Source of the DNA: Marsupella aquatica
Lineage: Eukaryota; Marchantiophyta
Reading direction: 5' to 3'
DNA length: 64,000 bases
Assembly (NCBI GenBank): GCA_973895155.1
Contig: OZ316896.1
Span: forward strand, 2,418,001-2,482,000
The notes beneath the pieces were generated by a model, which was not told where the DNA came from, made no database searches, and worked only from the letters and a program-made list of their open reading frames with translations. The position numbers and the translations under genes were made by a program. Shown one piece after another: positions 11,135 through 22,300 of the stretch (its first letter is position 1; the number at the start of each line of letters is the position of its first letter).

Positions 11135-13817
11135 TCAAGGCAGCTTCCCATCTAAAGTCAGGAGCACTTTATAGAGCTCAGGGCGCCGGTCCCTGAATAT
11201 ACCCCAACTGGCACGCTTGTAGTAAATACTGTCAAGGTCAAATTTGGCCACCAGTACTGTGTCAGTCTTATCATCAGCTTGCTGTACAATCTCCCCAGTT
11301 GGACCTGTTCAGTTCACAAGTAAACAACACACACTGTCAAGTCTTACTTCATGCTCCTCCCTCTTCATTCTCAAGTAGGAAAGGGCTAATGGTACGAGAC
11401 TGAGTTCCAAGGTACTGTACCTGCAATGAACGAGTGCCCATAAAAAGTGATTTTACTTGGTCCGTTTCCGGTCTCTACGGTCTCTGCCCCTATCCGGTTG
11501 GATGCTACCAGTGGCACCTGAGAAAAAGTTGGAATGTCGGTGAAGTGACCGACGGCAAAAATATGACACAGACGGACAATAGGTCAAACGATGAAGAAAA
11601 CTGCCAGAGCTTCAGTCAATTTCAGTCCTCTTGAAATGACTAAATACGCATGGAACATAATACCTGAATTATAGAACTTACCAGATTGGCTCCAGCGTGC
11701 CCTTGCATTACTCTTTGCCAATGCGGAGCTGAATCGATAGTACCATCTTGAGGCTCAGTACCAATGGCCGTTGGATAAAACAACACTTCAGCTCCCATCA
11801 ATGCAAGAGATCTAGCAACTTCCGGAAACCATTGGTCCCAACAAATTGCTGGATGACAGCCAATTTTCCACACCACAACTGCGTCAGAGATGTTGTGATC
11901 ATATCGCTCCACTACAAGCTACACTGCAACTGCCAGACCTTGACGTTGATTGATGCAGGACCTATTATCTCACAGAAGACCAGAGTCGCGCTTACGGGAT
12001 AATCCTATACGCCTTCCCGACTTACAGTATCTTGAAAAAAATCAAAACAATCCTTTGTACATTTACTACAATTCTCCTTTGTGGTTTAGAATTTCTATAG
12101 ACACTACAAAAGGGTTATCAATAACCGGTCATCTATTGTTTATTTCCTGCCGTTAATTACCCCCTTGAGAAAACATCTGCTGCCCGAGTCATCTACATGA
12201 AATCCACCTAGGAATCAATTGAAGGAGGATACAACGGACATGACTCATCTGCATATCAATCAATTCGTTAGGCAAACTTACCTACTCCTATCTTTGCAAA
12301 TTTAGTCTGGAAAACCTGCAGCGCCACAAGAAGGACCAAACGGATAATGTCAACTCCCAAATCCCAATTGTCCAACCACATTGTTGCATAAGAGCTCCTC
12401 AAACTTCACGTTCTACACAGTCTGATACATATCACACAAAAAACTAAAGATGAACTGAGGAAATATTCACCTTGAATCCTGTATCTCCAGGATTGAAGTA
12501 GAATTTCTCTTGATAACCTGCACAACACTTAATTGGAAATTGAGCTGGGGTAGGAGAGTCCGGCTACACGCAAAGACTTCTTCCCTACCTTTCTGAACCC
12601 TCACAGAGGAAGGTCCATCTTCCATACCCAGAACAGTTCTAAGACAATTTTATGAGCTTTCCAGGTAGCCGGAAGTTAAATTCCAATATCCGCGTGGTTG
12701 AGCCACCGCATTCCGGACATGTGTGGCATTGAACTAAATAAAGAATACCAAGAGAAGCAATCAAAGAAAACAGTATCTTTGAAGGACTAAAGAGACCTGG
12801 TCCATCGGGGATATGAGACTTTCGATAAAGTCCAAGATCTGTTCCATCCGCATCAATGATGACAATAGAGTTGTAATGAGCGCAGTTTGCTTTCTCGAAG
12901 AAACTGACTGGAATTACCACTTTAAGCTCCTTGGCTAGGGTTTGCATTCTGATCAAGAATTTTACAATTATGAAAGATAAGATACAACATCTAATGTAAT
13001 GCAACGAGACCAAGAAGGAATTTAAAATTTGAAAAATATGACACAACATCTATCGTTATTCCTGCAAAAAAAAATCAGGAAGAATTGGAGCCAAGGATAG
13101 TCAGCAAAAGACATAATCAAAACCAAATCAAGAATTCTTCGTTACGTACCTTTGGATAGTGGGATGACCCTCCCTTGGGTGGGCTCGCCCAAAAAAGTCT
13201 TCCCTCTGTGCCTGGCAAAAGTAATAACCTTCGAACAGCTCCTGCAAACGAATCAAGATGAAGAGTGTATTGTAAGGCCACAACACATATGTTGGGCAGA
13301 AACTGGCCCATAAATGATAGTACCTGGCACGTTTCTGTCCTGCAAGAGAATGAATTTTGATGATGACTGTTAAGCAATCATCCGAACTGCCTGCGGAAGG
13401 CCTAGCTCAATTATTCACGGTAAAGGTTCACCTGGATCAGAATGATGTTAGCCCCCTTGGCTGCCGCTTCTCTCACCATCCTGTTCCATTGATCCCAGGT
13501 AAATTAGCCAATGACCGTCAAGAATTTAGTGATACTTTAAATTCTTGGGAATAAGCATCGAAATGGTCTCCACACTGAACGAATTCTCCGCTGATCCTCC
13601 CTACTCACACAGCAATTGATTGGCTCCCTGAGCACCAAACTGCAGCAGCAAGAACAACATCTAACCTTCCTGATTTGAATAAGCAGCTGGTGAATCCAAA
13701 TCAGCCAAGAGAACCTAGGTACCTCTCCGCTTTGTCCACATTCGTTTTCACGTCGTCGGTGCAAGTGAATTGCAGCGCCGCAACTCCCACCTCTCCCCTC
13801 TTCTCCGTCCCTCCCAT
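11135..13817 (-). CDS. CPA: N-carbamoylputrescine amidase (polyamine biosynthesis)
   Basis: Nine exons on the minus strand (13817-13723, 13480-13432, 13241-13150, 12948-12797, 12517-12471, 12315-12282, 11848-11682, 11517-11421, 11304-11135) sum to 903 nt and 300 residues, matching the plant enzyme (about 300). It belongs to the nitrilase/C-N hydrolase superfamily. The Glu-Lys-Cys triad is complete: Glu49 in LIQELFEGYYF, Lys122 in YRKSHIPDGPGYQEKFYF and Cys159 in GVAICWDQWFPE. The C-terminal part carries QGHAGANLVPLVASNRIG and RASWGIFRDRRPELYK. The enzyme hydrolyses N-carbamoylputrescine to putrescine, CO2 and ammonia, the last step of the arginine decarboxylase route. The start MGGTEKRGEV precedes VGVAALQFTCTDD, the conserved first strand. 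All introns are GT-AG. The gene is intact; no targeting peptide is seen, so it is probably cytosolic. Confidence 0.96.
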
Positions 13818-14270
13818 CTTTGCTGCTCTTCTCTCTTTCTGTCTCCTCTGTTCGTTCCTTATTGGCCTTTACTCCCGATCGTCACCCTGTTCTCGCAGTG
13901 TCACGGACTGACTCTCCCGCACTCCTTCGATTGATTGTTGTTCCTGCACAATCAATTTCTCCCCAGGCGGACCTCTGTTTCCCAAGCTATTCGTAATCCC
14001 AGTCCAATCTGAACATCGTGAGGAAATCTCAGTGTCCTCCGTCTGGACTCCGAGCAATTGGAATTGGTGGAGCTCGTTCCTTTCTCACTTGCTAAAACCC
14101 CCCTCAGGTTTCTGTTGCTCCTTGCTCAAAATCGGAGGCTTCTGATCGTCGATGCCACGAGATGCGAAGTTGGAGCCCGGATTTATCTCACCCGTGCACC
14201 ATGCGATTGGGATGTACTTGCTGGGACTTATCTCACCCGTACACCATTTGTCGTAGTGGACCCCCTACTG
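13818..14270. other. CPA upstream region
   Basis: This is the probable promoter and leader of CPA on the minus strand. It is pyrimidine-rich on the plus strand (CTCTTCTCTCTTTCTGTCTC near 13830). No gene is supported. A short direct repeat (TTATCTCACCCGT, about 14182 and 14228) is present. Confidence 0.45.
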
Positions 14271-14274
14271 GGAC

Positions 14275-15110
14275 CAATGTTGCATGGGCTGTGTCTTTAA
14301 ATAGGAGGGCAGGTTGGGACCAACGTGGCATGGGCTGTCCTTTAGGAAGGCTCATGTAAACATTTTTGGAAGCCATTGCTATTCGGGGTAACTGCACATC
14401 AAAATATGACATATACTATGTAAGACACCCCTGCATACCTTGATAATCCTAGTTTTTCTTTCTTTCAATCAATGAATGCAGTCACACCCCTGCATACCTT
14501 GATAATCCTAGTTTTTCTTTCTTTCAATCAATGAATGCAGCCACATTTTGATGTGTGATTACCAATAAGGTTGCTATTCCCATAATCTGTTGCCCTGAAA
14601 TAATCTTTTTCCAAACATCAATAGGAACAATAGGAAGGTAGGTTGGCACCAATGTGGCATGGGCTGTGTCCGTAAATAGGAAGGCAGGTTGGGACCAACG
14701 TGGCATGGGCTGTCCTTTAGGAAGGCGCATGTAAACATTTTTGGAAGCCATTGCTATTCCCATAATCTGTTGCCCTGAAATAATCTTTTTCCAAACATCA
14801 ATAGGAACAATAGGAAGGTAGGTTGGGACCAATGTGGCATGGGCTGTCCTGTCCATTAGGAGGGAAGGTTATTGTCATTTAAACATTTTTGGAGGCCTTG
14901 CTATTCCCATAATTTGTTGCCCCAAAATAATATTATCTGAACACAAATTAGGTAGTATAATGCATGTCTGAGTAGGGGTTCTAGCCTGAACCCCTGCTCT
15001 GTGAAAGCTCAGAAAACCTTCTAGGCTGTAGCTGTCAGGTTTTCTTCACTTTCTTGGAACAGGGTTACAGGCTAGTAACCAAGACCAGACCTGCATTGAT
15101 ATCCTATACA
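14275..15110. repeat. Repeat block: 180-bp and 59-bp tandems, family B
   Basis: A block starting GCTATTCCCATAATCTGTTG occurs at 14573 and again exactly 180 bases later at 14753. A 59-bp unit (CACCCCTGCATACCTTGATA) is tandem at 14426 and 14485. GCATGGGCTGT phrases recur at about 14285, 14328, 14657, 14704 and 14838. The right end (14980-15090) has GGGTTCTAGCCTGAACCC, GTGAAAGCTCAGAAAA and GGTTACAGGCTAGTAACC. That end is shared with a repeat at 53480-54180, which defines family B. A 110-codon minus frame here is only the repeat being read. Confidence 0.85.
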
Positions 15111-15224
15111 TGCCCCCGGCCACTTTGCTGCAAGGAGGATGCTTATGATATGCATTACTCAGGGATCTTTTTTACCCGTTCAATGTGGTAACTGGTTTTA
15201 TGGACTCTAGGACGATTCACTTGC

Positions 15225-15440
15225 TTGACCCTCTTATGCAGTTTACACCAGAGTTTTATCATCCTCTTCCATTTGCTGACAGGTACTGCGGCATTTAGTT
15301 TTGTTGTCTGGCTGTTTTGGGGTTGGGCTCTTGGCTTTTTGGCCTTTTGGTTGTTCCCCCTTGATTGGGTTTTTTGCCAGAGGGATCATGTCTCATGGTT
15401 GACTGCCTTCTATTTTTTGGCAGTTTGACATATATTATGG
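15225..15440 (+). repeat. Dispersed repeat family A copy
   Basis: This T- and G-rich unit runs through TTTTTGGCCTTTTGGTTGTT, TTGATTGGGTTTTTTGCC and ATCATGTCTC, and ends TTTTTTGGCAGTTTGACATA. It aligns with units at 7910-8080 and 47491-48176, and in reverse with 16373-16700. Confidence 0.7.
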
Positions 15441-15899
15441 AGTCGCTGTAATTGATACATCATGGAGGCATCAGGCTAGTCTAGTTAGGGACATCTTGAA
15501 AGTTGCCTTGAAAATAAGTTTGGTTTGTAAAGTTGATTGGATGTTCTTCTAATGAGCTAAAGTGAGTCTTGAGATGTGGAGCAATTGTGGAGATCAAAGG
15601 AAACCCTACTTCCTAAGCTTGAGTGTGTGTTCTTCTCTATAAATGCTTTACAATGAGCAAAATCAAGAAGGGCATTAATTCAGGGTATAGTACATTGATT
15701 TAAGGTCCATCATGGGTCTCCATCACTCATGGAGTCCATGAAGTAACACTTTTCAATTTGGGGTTCATTTGGGGTCCATCAAGTACATCTCTCCCCAAAA
15801 AAGAGAATCAGGAAGGGCATGAATTAAGGAAGCATCAGTCCCAGTAACTCCACATCAAACATCAAATATGTTGTAGGCCATAACTCCATACCATGACAA

Positions 15900-16700
15900 A
15901 TCTATTTTTTCTGTTTAAATCATTGACTTGTACACCTATATTACCACATTTGTATGTGCAATTACAGGGACTATTCTTATCTTTCAAATTGCCAAAAAAC
16001 AAAGGGCACCCAATTGTTGAGCATAGACGTCAATCGCAGCGGTAAGCAAATGACACATCTAACGATCAAGTAGTCGACATAGAGAGATATGTGATTCACC
16101 TCCACATGAGGCTACGCCCACGGGAACACACAAGAGCTTTATTGCACTCTAGGCCGACCGGGCCATACCAAGCTTCCACAACACAAACTCTCCTTATCTC
16201 TCAACTGACTCCGTAACAATGAACCTAAGTTCCACTTATGCAAACAAACACCACTTGGCATATAGTGTGCATCCTAGTGAACTTAACCACGTCTCCGACT
16301 ACAGTTAGCCTAACTACATTTACATGTCGTAACCCTAAACCCTAGACCTTGAGTAAAAACCTAACACCAACAGGGAGACATGATCCCAAAGGCAAAAGAA
16401 GGCGAAATACCCAATCAAGTGAAAGGAACCAAAGAGCCAAGGAGAACCCCCAAAAGCCAACCACAACCTAAAACTAAAACTATTATGTTTAAATCATTGA
16501 TTCAACACCCTATATTACCACATTTTTGTAATGACATAGACACATAAATATATTTCAAACTGTCAAAAACAAAAGGTGCCCAACTAGGAGACACGATCCC
16601 TTAGGCAAAAGACACAATCAAGGGGGAACAACCATAGGGCCGAAAAAGGTCAGGAAGCAAAGAAACAAAGAACTATCGCAGACCCAAAAACCAGGGTCCC
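15900..16700 (-). repeat. Family A tandem pair (inverted relative to other copies), interrupted by an LTR
   Basis: GTTTAAATCATTGA occurs at about 15916 and 16488. Both copies continue through TATATTACCACATTT, a GCCAAAAAACAAAGGGCACC-type segment and GGGAGACATGATCCC or AGGAGACACGATCCC. Without the 358-bp insert at 16015-16372 the period is about 214 bases, close to other family A monomers. Confidence 0.75.
16015..16372 (-). mobile_element. Solo LTR of a retrotransposon, nested in family A repeat
   Basis: The 358-bp insert begins TGTTGAGCATAG and ends CTAACACCAACA, giving TGTTG...CAACA termini as LTRs have. Next to it on the minus strand, ATTGGGTGCC follows the CAACA end, but that sequence belongs to the host repeat. 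The interior carries GATTCACCTCCACATGAGGC, like the 3' part of Copia-type LTRs read in reverse. No gag-pol sequence is adjacent, so it is a solo LTR. I see no clear target-site duplication. Confidence 0.65.
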
Positions 16701-17990
16701 AAAGCCTACCGATCAACTAACTGAAGAGCCTGGTAAAGCTCAGACATGAATTGCATAGGAGAGACAAGCAAAGTAATCTTACTAGAGGCTCTAATACCAA
16801 TAGCCTCACCCTTAACAAGAATAGTGAATGCCTCCACTACCTAAAGCGCAACAAATGCACTCATCACAAACACCAAATAAAGGAACTCACTTTGCAGAGA
16901 GCCCAAGGGGAGGGCAGCACTGGCGGTTGCTAGTTCTGACCGGATGCAACCTGTCATCCCTCTTCAACTATACCCACTGGCGGTTGCTGGTTCTGACCGG
17001 ACGCAGCCGGTCGTCCCTCACGGGCCCTGCCCACTGCAGTCTGAACGGACAGACCTCAATGTGGTTCTCAGCTTCGTCTGATGCTGAACGAGAGAACGAG
17101 CAACAAGAGAGCTGAGGAAGGGGCTCATGAATTGGCTGTGGTTATGATTACGGTGCAGTTTGCTGAACGCGATGAGGGTGTTGTCAAGACCAATGACTTC
17201 TCCTCTGTTGATGCCATCTCCCTGCTCTCGATATGGCTTCTCCGGCAAGTTGCTGCTGCTGCAAAGGTGTTCAGTTTGATTCCCTCCGGAACGCATTCCT
17301 ACGTAGTTCTGATTTTAAGGGAAGAGTGTTCGCGGAGACGAAGGCGATAGGGAGAATGGATATTTGATTTGCTGCTCTTGGTCAGGATTAATGACTTTTC
17401 TTCGTTGATACGATCTCTTTGTCCCACGTTGAACGAGCAGTTGGATAAATCTGAGTAGTGAGTAATGATATTTGTCCGTCATTGGACCTACTCTGTCTTC
17501 TAGAAGTGTTCAATTTTACTGGTTGCATATCGATTGTAGATAGGGCCGATGTGAAGCGATGCCCTGTCCAGATTCAAACTTTCGAGAATAGAAATGTCGT
17601 CATGAGTCTGGGAGCTCGAGCTGTGTTGCCCTAACAAAGGAAGGCTTGAAATTGAGTCTGTGGTCAGTTCCGTTGCTTGATATATTGTTTGGGTGAAATA
17701 ATTTTGGCGCGACGCTTTGTTTTCGTGAATTTTAGATAGTTTGCACAGAGGATTGATTGCAAATGGTATTGTCACGATTCCATGACAAGTAATTAAGCTG
17801 TTATCCGTTGATACTTTGAAGAGCAAAATAGTAAATAAGGGATGCATGCACGTTGGTTGCAGATTCGGAGCAATGTCAGCTGTATTGGAATACGAGAATA
17901 AAAATATGCCTGGGTTTTTGAATTCGGGACGACACCACAATTTGAAGAATTTTCCTGCCTTGACCGAGAGCGACAGCGTGAACAGTCAGT
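16701..17990. other. Intergenic stretch with no supported gene
   Basis: It contains a short direct repeat, CTGGCGGTTGCTAGTTCTGA at 16919 and CTGGCGGTTGCTGGTTCTGA at about 16977. Several open frames of 60 to 146 codons overlap on both strands without a recognisable domain. Confidence 0.45.
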
Positions 17991-18031
17991 AGAGCAAATG
18001 CTCCTCCCGAAATCAGCAATCATCCCTAGTT

Positions 18032-18530
18032 GTTCAAGCGAGAGGCGAACGAACGGTATAATCTGTCAAAAGTCTGGCAAGCAGGCATTGGTTCTGGAAG
18101 GAACTGGTTCGAGATTTTGACATCTGGAAGAGTCGACAAAATCGCTGTGCAAAGCAGTTGGGAAATTTTGGATTCATGAGCATTCGGTAGCAGTGTAACA
18201 TGCCAGGTTAGAGGGTAGTGCACCAATACGGTCTTTCGCATTTACTCTTCGGTTGGTATCTATGAACGAGATAACCTCCAGTACGGTTGGAGAGCCATCT
18301 TGCGGAAATGCCTCAGGACAAAAGTTCTAGTCAATTCAAAACCTATCTGCGCTACTGGCCTCTAATCTTCGGAATGTATTCTGTTGGGAGTTCATTCCAA
18401 GGGTCCCATACAACAAGGCCGAGGCAGCTAGTCGTCACGCGTATTCTGAGTTTCGTTTCCCCCGGCACAGCGTGTTGGAGACGGGGTTGGACACGAGTAG
18501 AATTCGACGGGAAGTGATGGCCATGAATTC
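18032..18530 (+). pseudogene. Possible remnant of an unidentified gene
   Basis: Two exon-like stretches have protein-like composition. The first follows an acceptor-like CCCTAG at 18032 and reads LFKREANERYNLSKVWQAGI onward to a TGA near 18180. The second, about 18385-18530, reads RVPYNKAEAASRHAYSEFRF and then HSVLETGLDTSRIRREVMAM. I cannot join them in one frame or find a start. No family is recognised. This may be a decayed gene or chance. Confidence 0.25.
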
Positions 18531-19370
18531 AGTATGACCTCTCTTCTGTACCTGAACGATATCCCTTTCCTCCCACTGACCATGGAGCAAAAGTGGTTGC
18601 AGCCCGTGCGTGAGCCGTATGCTGAAAATGCGTTTTGTTTCATCTCCGTGGATGGCGAAAACAATTTCTTGAGGTACTTTGAAAGCTTCTTTATCGTCAC
18701 TCCACTGCCGTATACCACTTGGCCATGCCCACTTTATTTGGCTTTCAGTTGTTCGTTCGTTCTATCACTCATCTCTACGTGTACAGTGCATTGCTGCTTA
18801 AGGTGGACTGACTTATACATTTCGATTACGCTGCGTGTTTGGTTGTGATGATCCAATGCTATGAACATTGGGATGCAGTTTGTCGGAAGCTTTTCCCTAT
18901 CTATAAAAGGCTGGAACTACAGAGCTCTTCGGTATCATGATCACATTGATGATGGAACCATGGAGTTCTGTTGTTCAAGACCCTTTGTCAAACGGCAGGA
19001 AGTGCCCCGTAGACTGGCCTCCTGAAGAGTGCGAATTGGGCACTGTACGCTTACTACCCAATTCGATGCGACAGCAAATTGGGCCATCGGTGGCTCCTTA
19101 CAAATGACCTTTGAATGACCGTGTTCCAATGTGGCAGAAGCTTCCTATAAAGTATTCAAATTCGATCCGCTGAGAGCCAAACTGCAGTGTGCGCTTGATG
19201 AGACGAGATTTCCAAGAGATACATTTTTCTGAAATATTGGCACTTCTTCATACCAAGTATGTAAGAGGGGTACTAACAAGAGCAGCGTCCCTATTCCGGT
19301 CTCAGAAAAGGGTGCTCCCCCAAGAGGCCATACAGAACAATTAGCTCTTTAGTTTTGAGCTTGATTCAAG
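18531..19370 (+). other. Upstream region and leader of the Sfi1-like gene
   Basis: No gene is supported here. The 3' part should hold the promoter and 5' leader of the gene starting at 19371. TATAAAAGG at about 18903 is TATA-like but lies 470 bases from the start codon, so its use is uncertain. Confidence 0.4.
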
Positions 19371-22300
19371 ATGCCGAAGGCACAACAAGCGGCTAGTGAT
19401 ACTGGTGATGAAGATGAAGGAAATACTGATGAAGATGCGGGAAGGTACGGGAGTGGGGATGGAGAGGAAGGTGAGACCGACGATGGTGGTGTTGATGAGG
19501 ACGCCGAGGGTGCTGACGGAGGCGAGGCTGACGAGGAAGGTTCTGATGACGAGGATGGGAATGAGGGAAACTCCCAAGGGGATCCAGATGACAACGTTGA
19601 TGAGCAAGCTGATGGCAGGCCTGATAAGAGACAGCAGCGCTCACAAGTTGATAGAGATAACGTCAAGAAGAGGAAAACAGACAATAATTCAGAAGATTCT
19701 GGAAGCAGTGGGAATAACTCCAAATCCAGTTTCGACCGATCTCGCAAACTCAACATGAAAGTAAGTTCCCTCTTATCTGTCTGATGAATACCTCTCAATA
19801 ACTTTGTTGCAAATCGCTTGGGTACGTCCATGTCCATGCGCCATGTTCTTTGTCTGAATGTACTATGTTCGCATGAATCTTCTCTGCTTTAGCAAATGAG
19901 ATGCTCGCTGCTGTGAATTCAGATTCTTGAGTGCCCCTTTGCTTGCAGGCGCTTCAGACAACAGTTCGAGATAAGGAGTTGCCATTGAGAATTGCTTATG
20001 AACAATTGGACGAGCTTGCAGCTAATGCAGAGTTGGTGCGATCTGCTATCGAGAAAAATCGCACTATTCTCGATGTTCAGGTGAAAGGCAGCTGCTTGGC
20101 CATCCGTTTTGCTGTGACTTAATGCTTGATTACTGCACCTTTAAATCATAAATAGGTGGATCAAACTTTGCATTACTCACGGGCTGCACTTATCAGCTGC
20201 ACGGCAAAATTTGACACTGAGACTTTGACTTCTAATTTCTTGCCGAAACATTTCGCTCAAGTCAGGGATGGATGGGTGTCATTGTGGGAAGCAGGTGAAG
20301 AAAAGTAACTCAAGGTACTTGCGTGCTGCTTTTGCAGCCTGGAAGCTGGACCTTGATTGGCAGAAAGCAAAGAGAAGAGACATCAGCCGAGCAAATGCAT
20401 CGCGAAGGAAGTCTCTGATGCTGCGTGCGTTCAGAGCATGGGCAAAGGACCACCTGGTTCATGCCAAATTCAAAAGACTTCAAAAATCGGCCGTGGTCGT
20501 CATTCAGCGCCACACTATGAGGCGTTGCTGGTATTGTTTATCCCCAAATTTGAACTGTATTAGATTTACGCAGTTGGGAGACCCTTATTGTACAGTTGTG
20601 ATGGAGAATTTCTGCCTCAGCTCACCCACTCTCAACTAACAAGAATTTTAATGGAGCTCTGGCGTTGCGATTAATCTTGAAAAGATGCCTTTGAAAGGGT
20701 AGTTCCTTTCATCTTCTCTGATCGAAAGAGAGAACAGTGATCTGACCTAGAGGGGTCCTGTCCGTTAAAAACTTGATCTGATCGCTGTGAAGACATGGTT
20801 TGGCGTAACGAATTGGGCTGCTTGTCAAGATTACAAGGCAGAGGATAACATCATGCCCATCATTTTCTGTCGGTTATTTTGCTCAAGCCAGAGGCGTTGG
20901 AACGAGCTGATTTATCAGTCGTTGATGGAGCCTCCCTTCCAGCCGAAGGGTAGCTACCATTTGTTGATGCGGAAGGCATCGAGAGTTTACTAGAGGAGAG
21001 GTCATTTAGTTGAATGAAAAACGCGATTTGAGTTCTACTCCGCAAACACCATCATTCGATCACAAATCACCGGAACGAAAACTGTTGTATTGCTATCGAG
21101 CGAGTTCTTCCGAACATTCATGACACCACCAAGTAGTGTTGCATTCTTTGTGCAAGGATCCTAGCATCTAGCATCCTCTGATTTGTGGACCCTTGAAAAT
21201 TATGGTTTGGTAGATCAGTGGCAGTCTGGGTGAATCGCTCTGCCGAAGAAATGTGTCTGTTTGATCTTCAAGCCATTTGATTGGGTCAAGAGTCTCAGCA
21301 ATCCTTTTTTGTAGAAATAATTAAAAAATAGGGACGAAATGAATTCTTCTGCTAACATTTCCTTGTGCTTTACCCCAGGAAAGCATGGATTGCGTTGATC
21401 AAGGAAAAGTTGCGAGAGCAAGAAGACTACAGGTAAAATCTACTAAATCAGCATTCAAGTAGAAGTATTCACTGGGGACGGAGAGGTCCTGTTTGGGTAT
21501 CGCCCTTATGTAATATATTATTTCTAGAATGAGTACCTGCTGAAGATGAAATGACGTCGGCCTACATGTAGTAATTTAGTACGTTTGGCAGGAAAGAAAA
21601 GAGGCTGGTGAAGGATATGGACTATAAGCACCAAGAACAGATATGTCGTCGAGCTTGTAATTTTATGTACAGATATCGATTACGAAGAATATTCTTGGCT
21701 TTCAAGGTGAGTGGGACTCTTGTTGACTGTTGAAATCATATGTTGTCCTTGCAAACAAGGTGCGAATGTGATAGAAATGACACATCTCTTGTAAGTAAAA
21801 TGCCAACTCTGTAGATTCCGTCTGGGGCCAAGCATAATCTTTGGGACAAGGAACCCACCAACCCAGCCGAGACTTAAGTTGGTAGCTCTATGACGCCTGG
21901 ATTGGGTGTCTCTTTGGTTTCCTGTTGGCCGTACGCCAACTAAGCACTCGACTTTCAGTCCTAAATATATTCCTTTAGCGGTATCCAGGTAGTTTCAACA
22001 TCTTTTTTGCACCTGCGCTATATAGGTCTCCCCTATGCGCTACTCATTCAGGTTCTCCTTTAGTTTACCGACTTAAGACAATTCTTCCGTAGACCATCAT
22101 TTTTGCTTATCTTGAGACTGATAGAAAATTTATTTTGCAATAGGTCCTGTTCCACTCAGCATGACTGCACTGTAAATCTTCGCTCAAGGCTGACTCATAA
22201 AAAATGTTAGCTCCAACTACTCTTATAGCATTCACCGGAATATCCATTTCTTCTGCCTAATATGGGTCCCAATTTCATAATGTGGAAAGAATTTCGAAAT

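Noticed and set aside
19349-19837. Minus-strand Ser/Pro/Leu-rich frames opposite the start of the Sfi1-like gene
   Set aside because: They mirror the Asp/Glu/Gly-rich first exon on the plus strand, which has the in-phase exon chain.
20156-20294. Open 46-codon segment between exons 2 and 3 of the Sfi1-like gene
   Set aside because: Including it requires a 43-base intron or a frame break, whereas joining 20080 to 20295 is in phase and leads straight into the first Sfi1-like motif.
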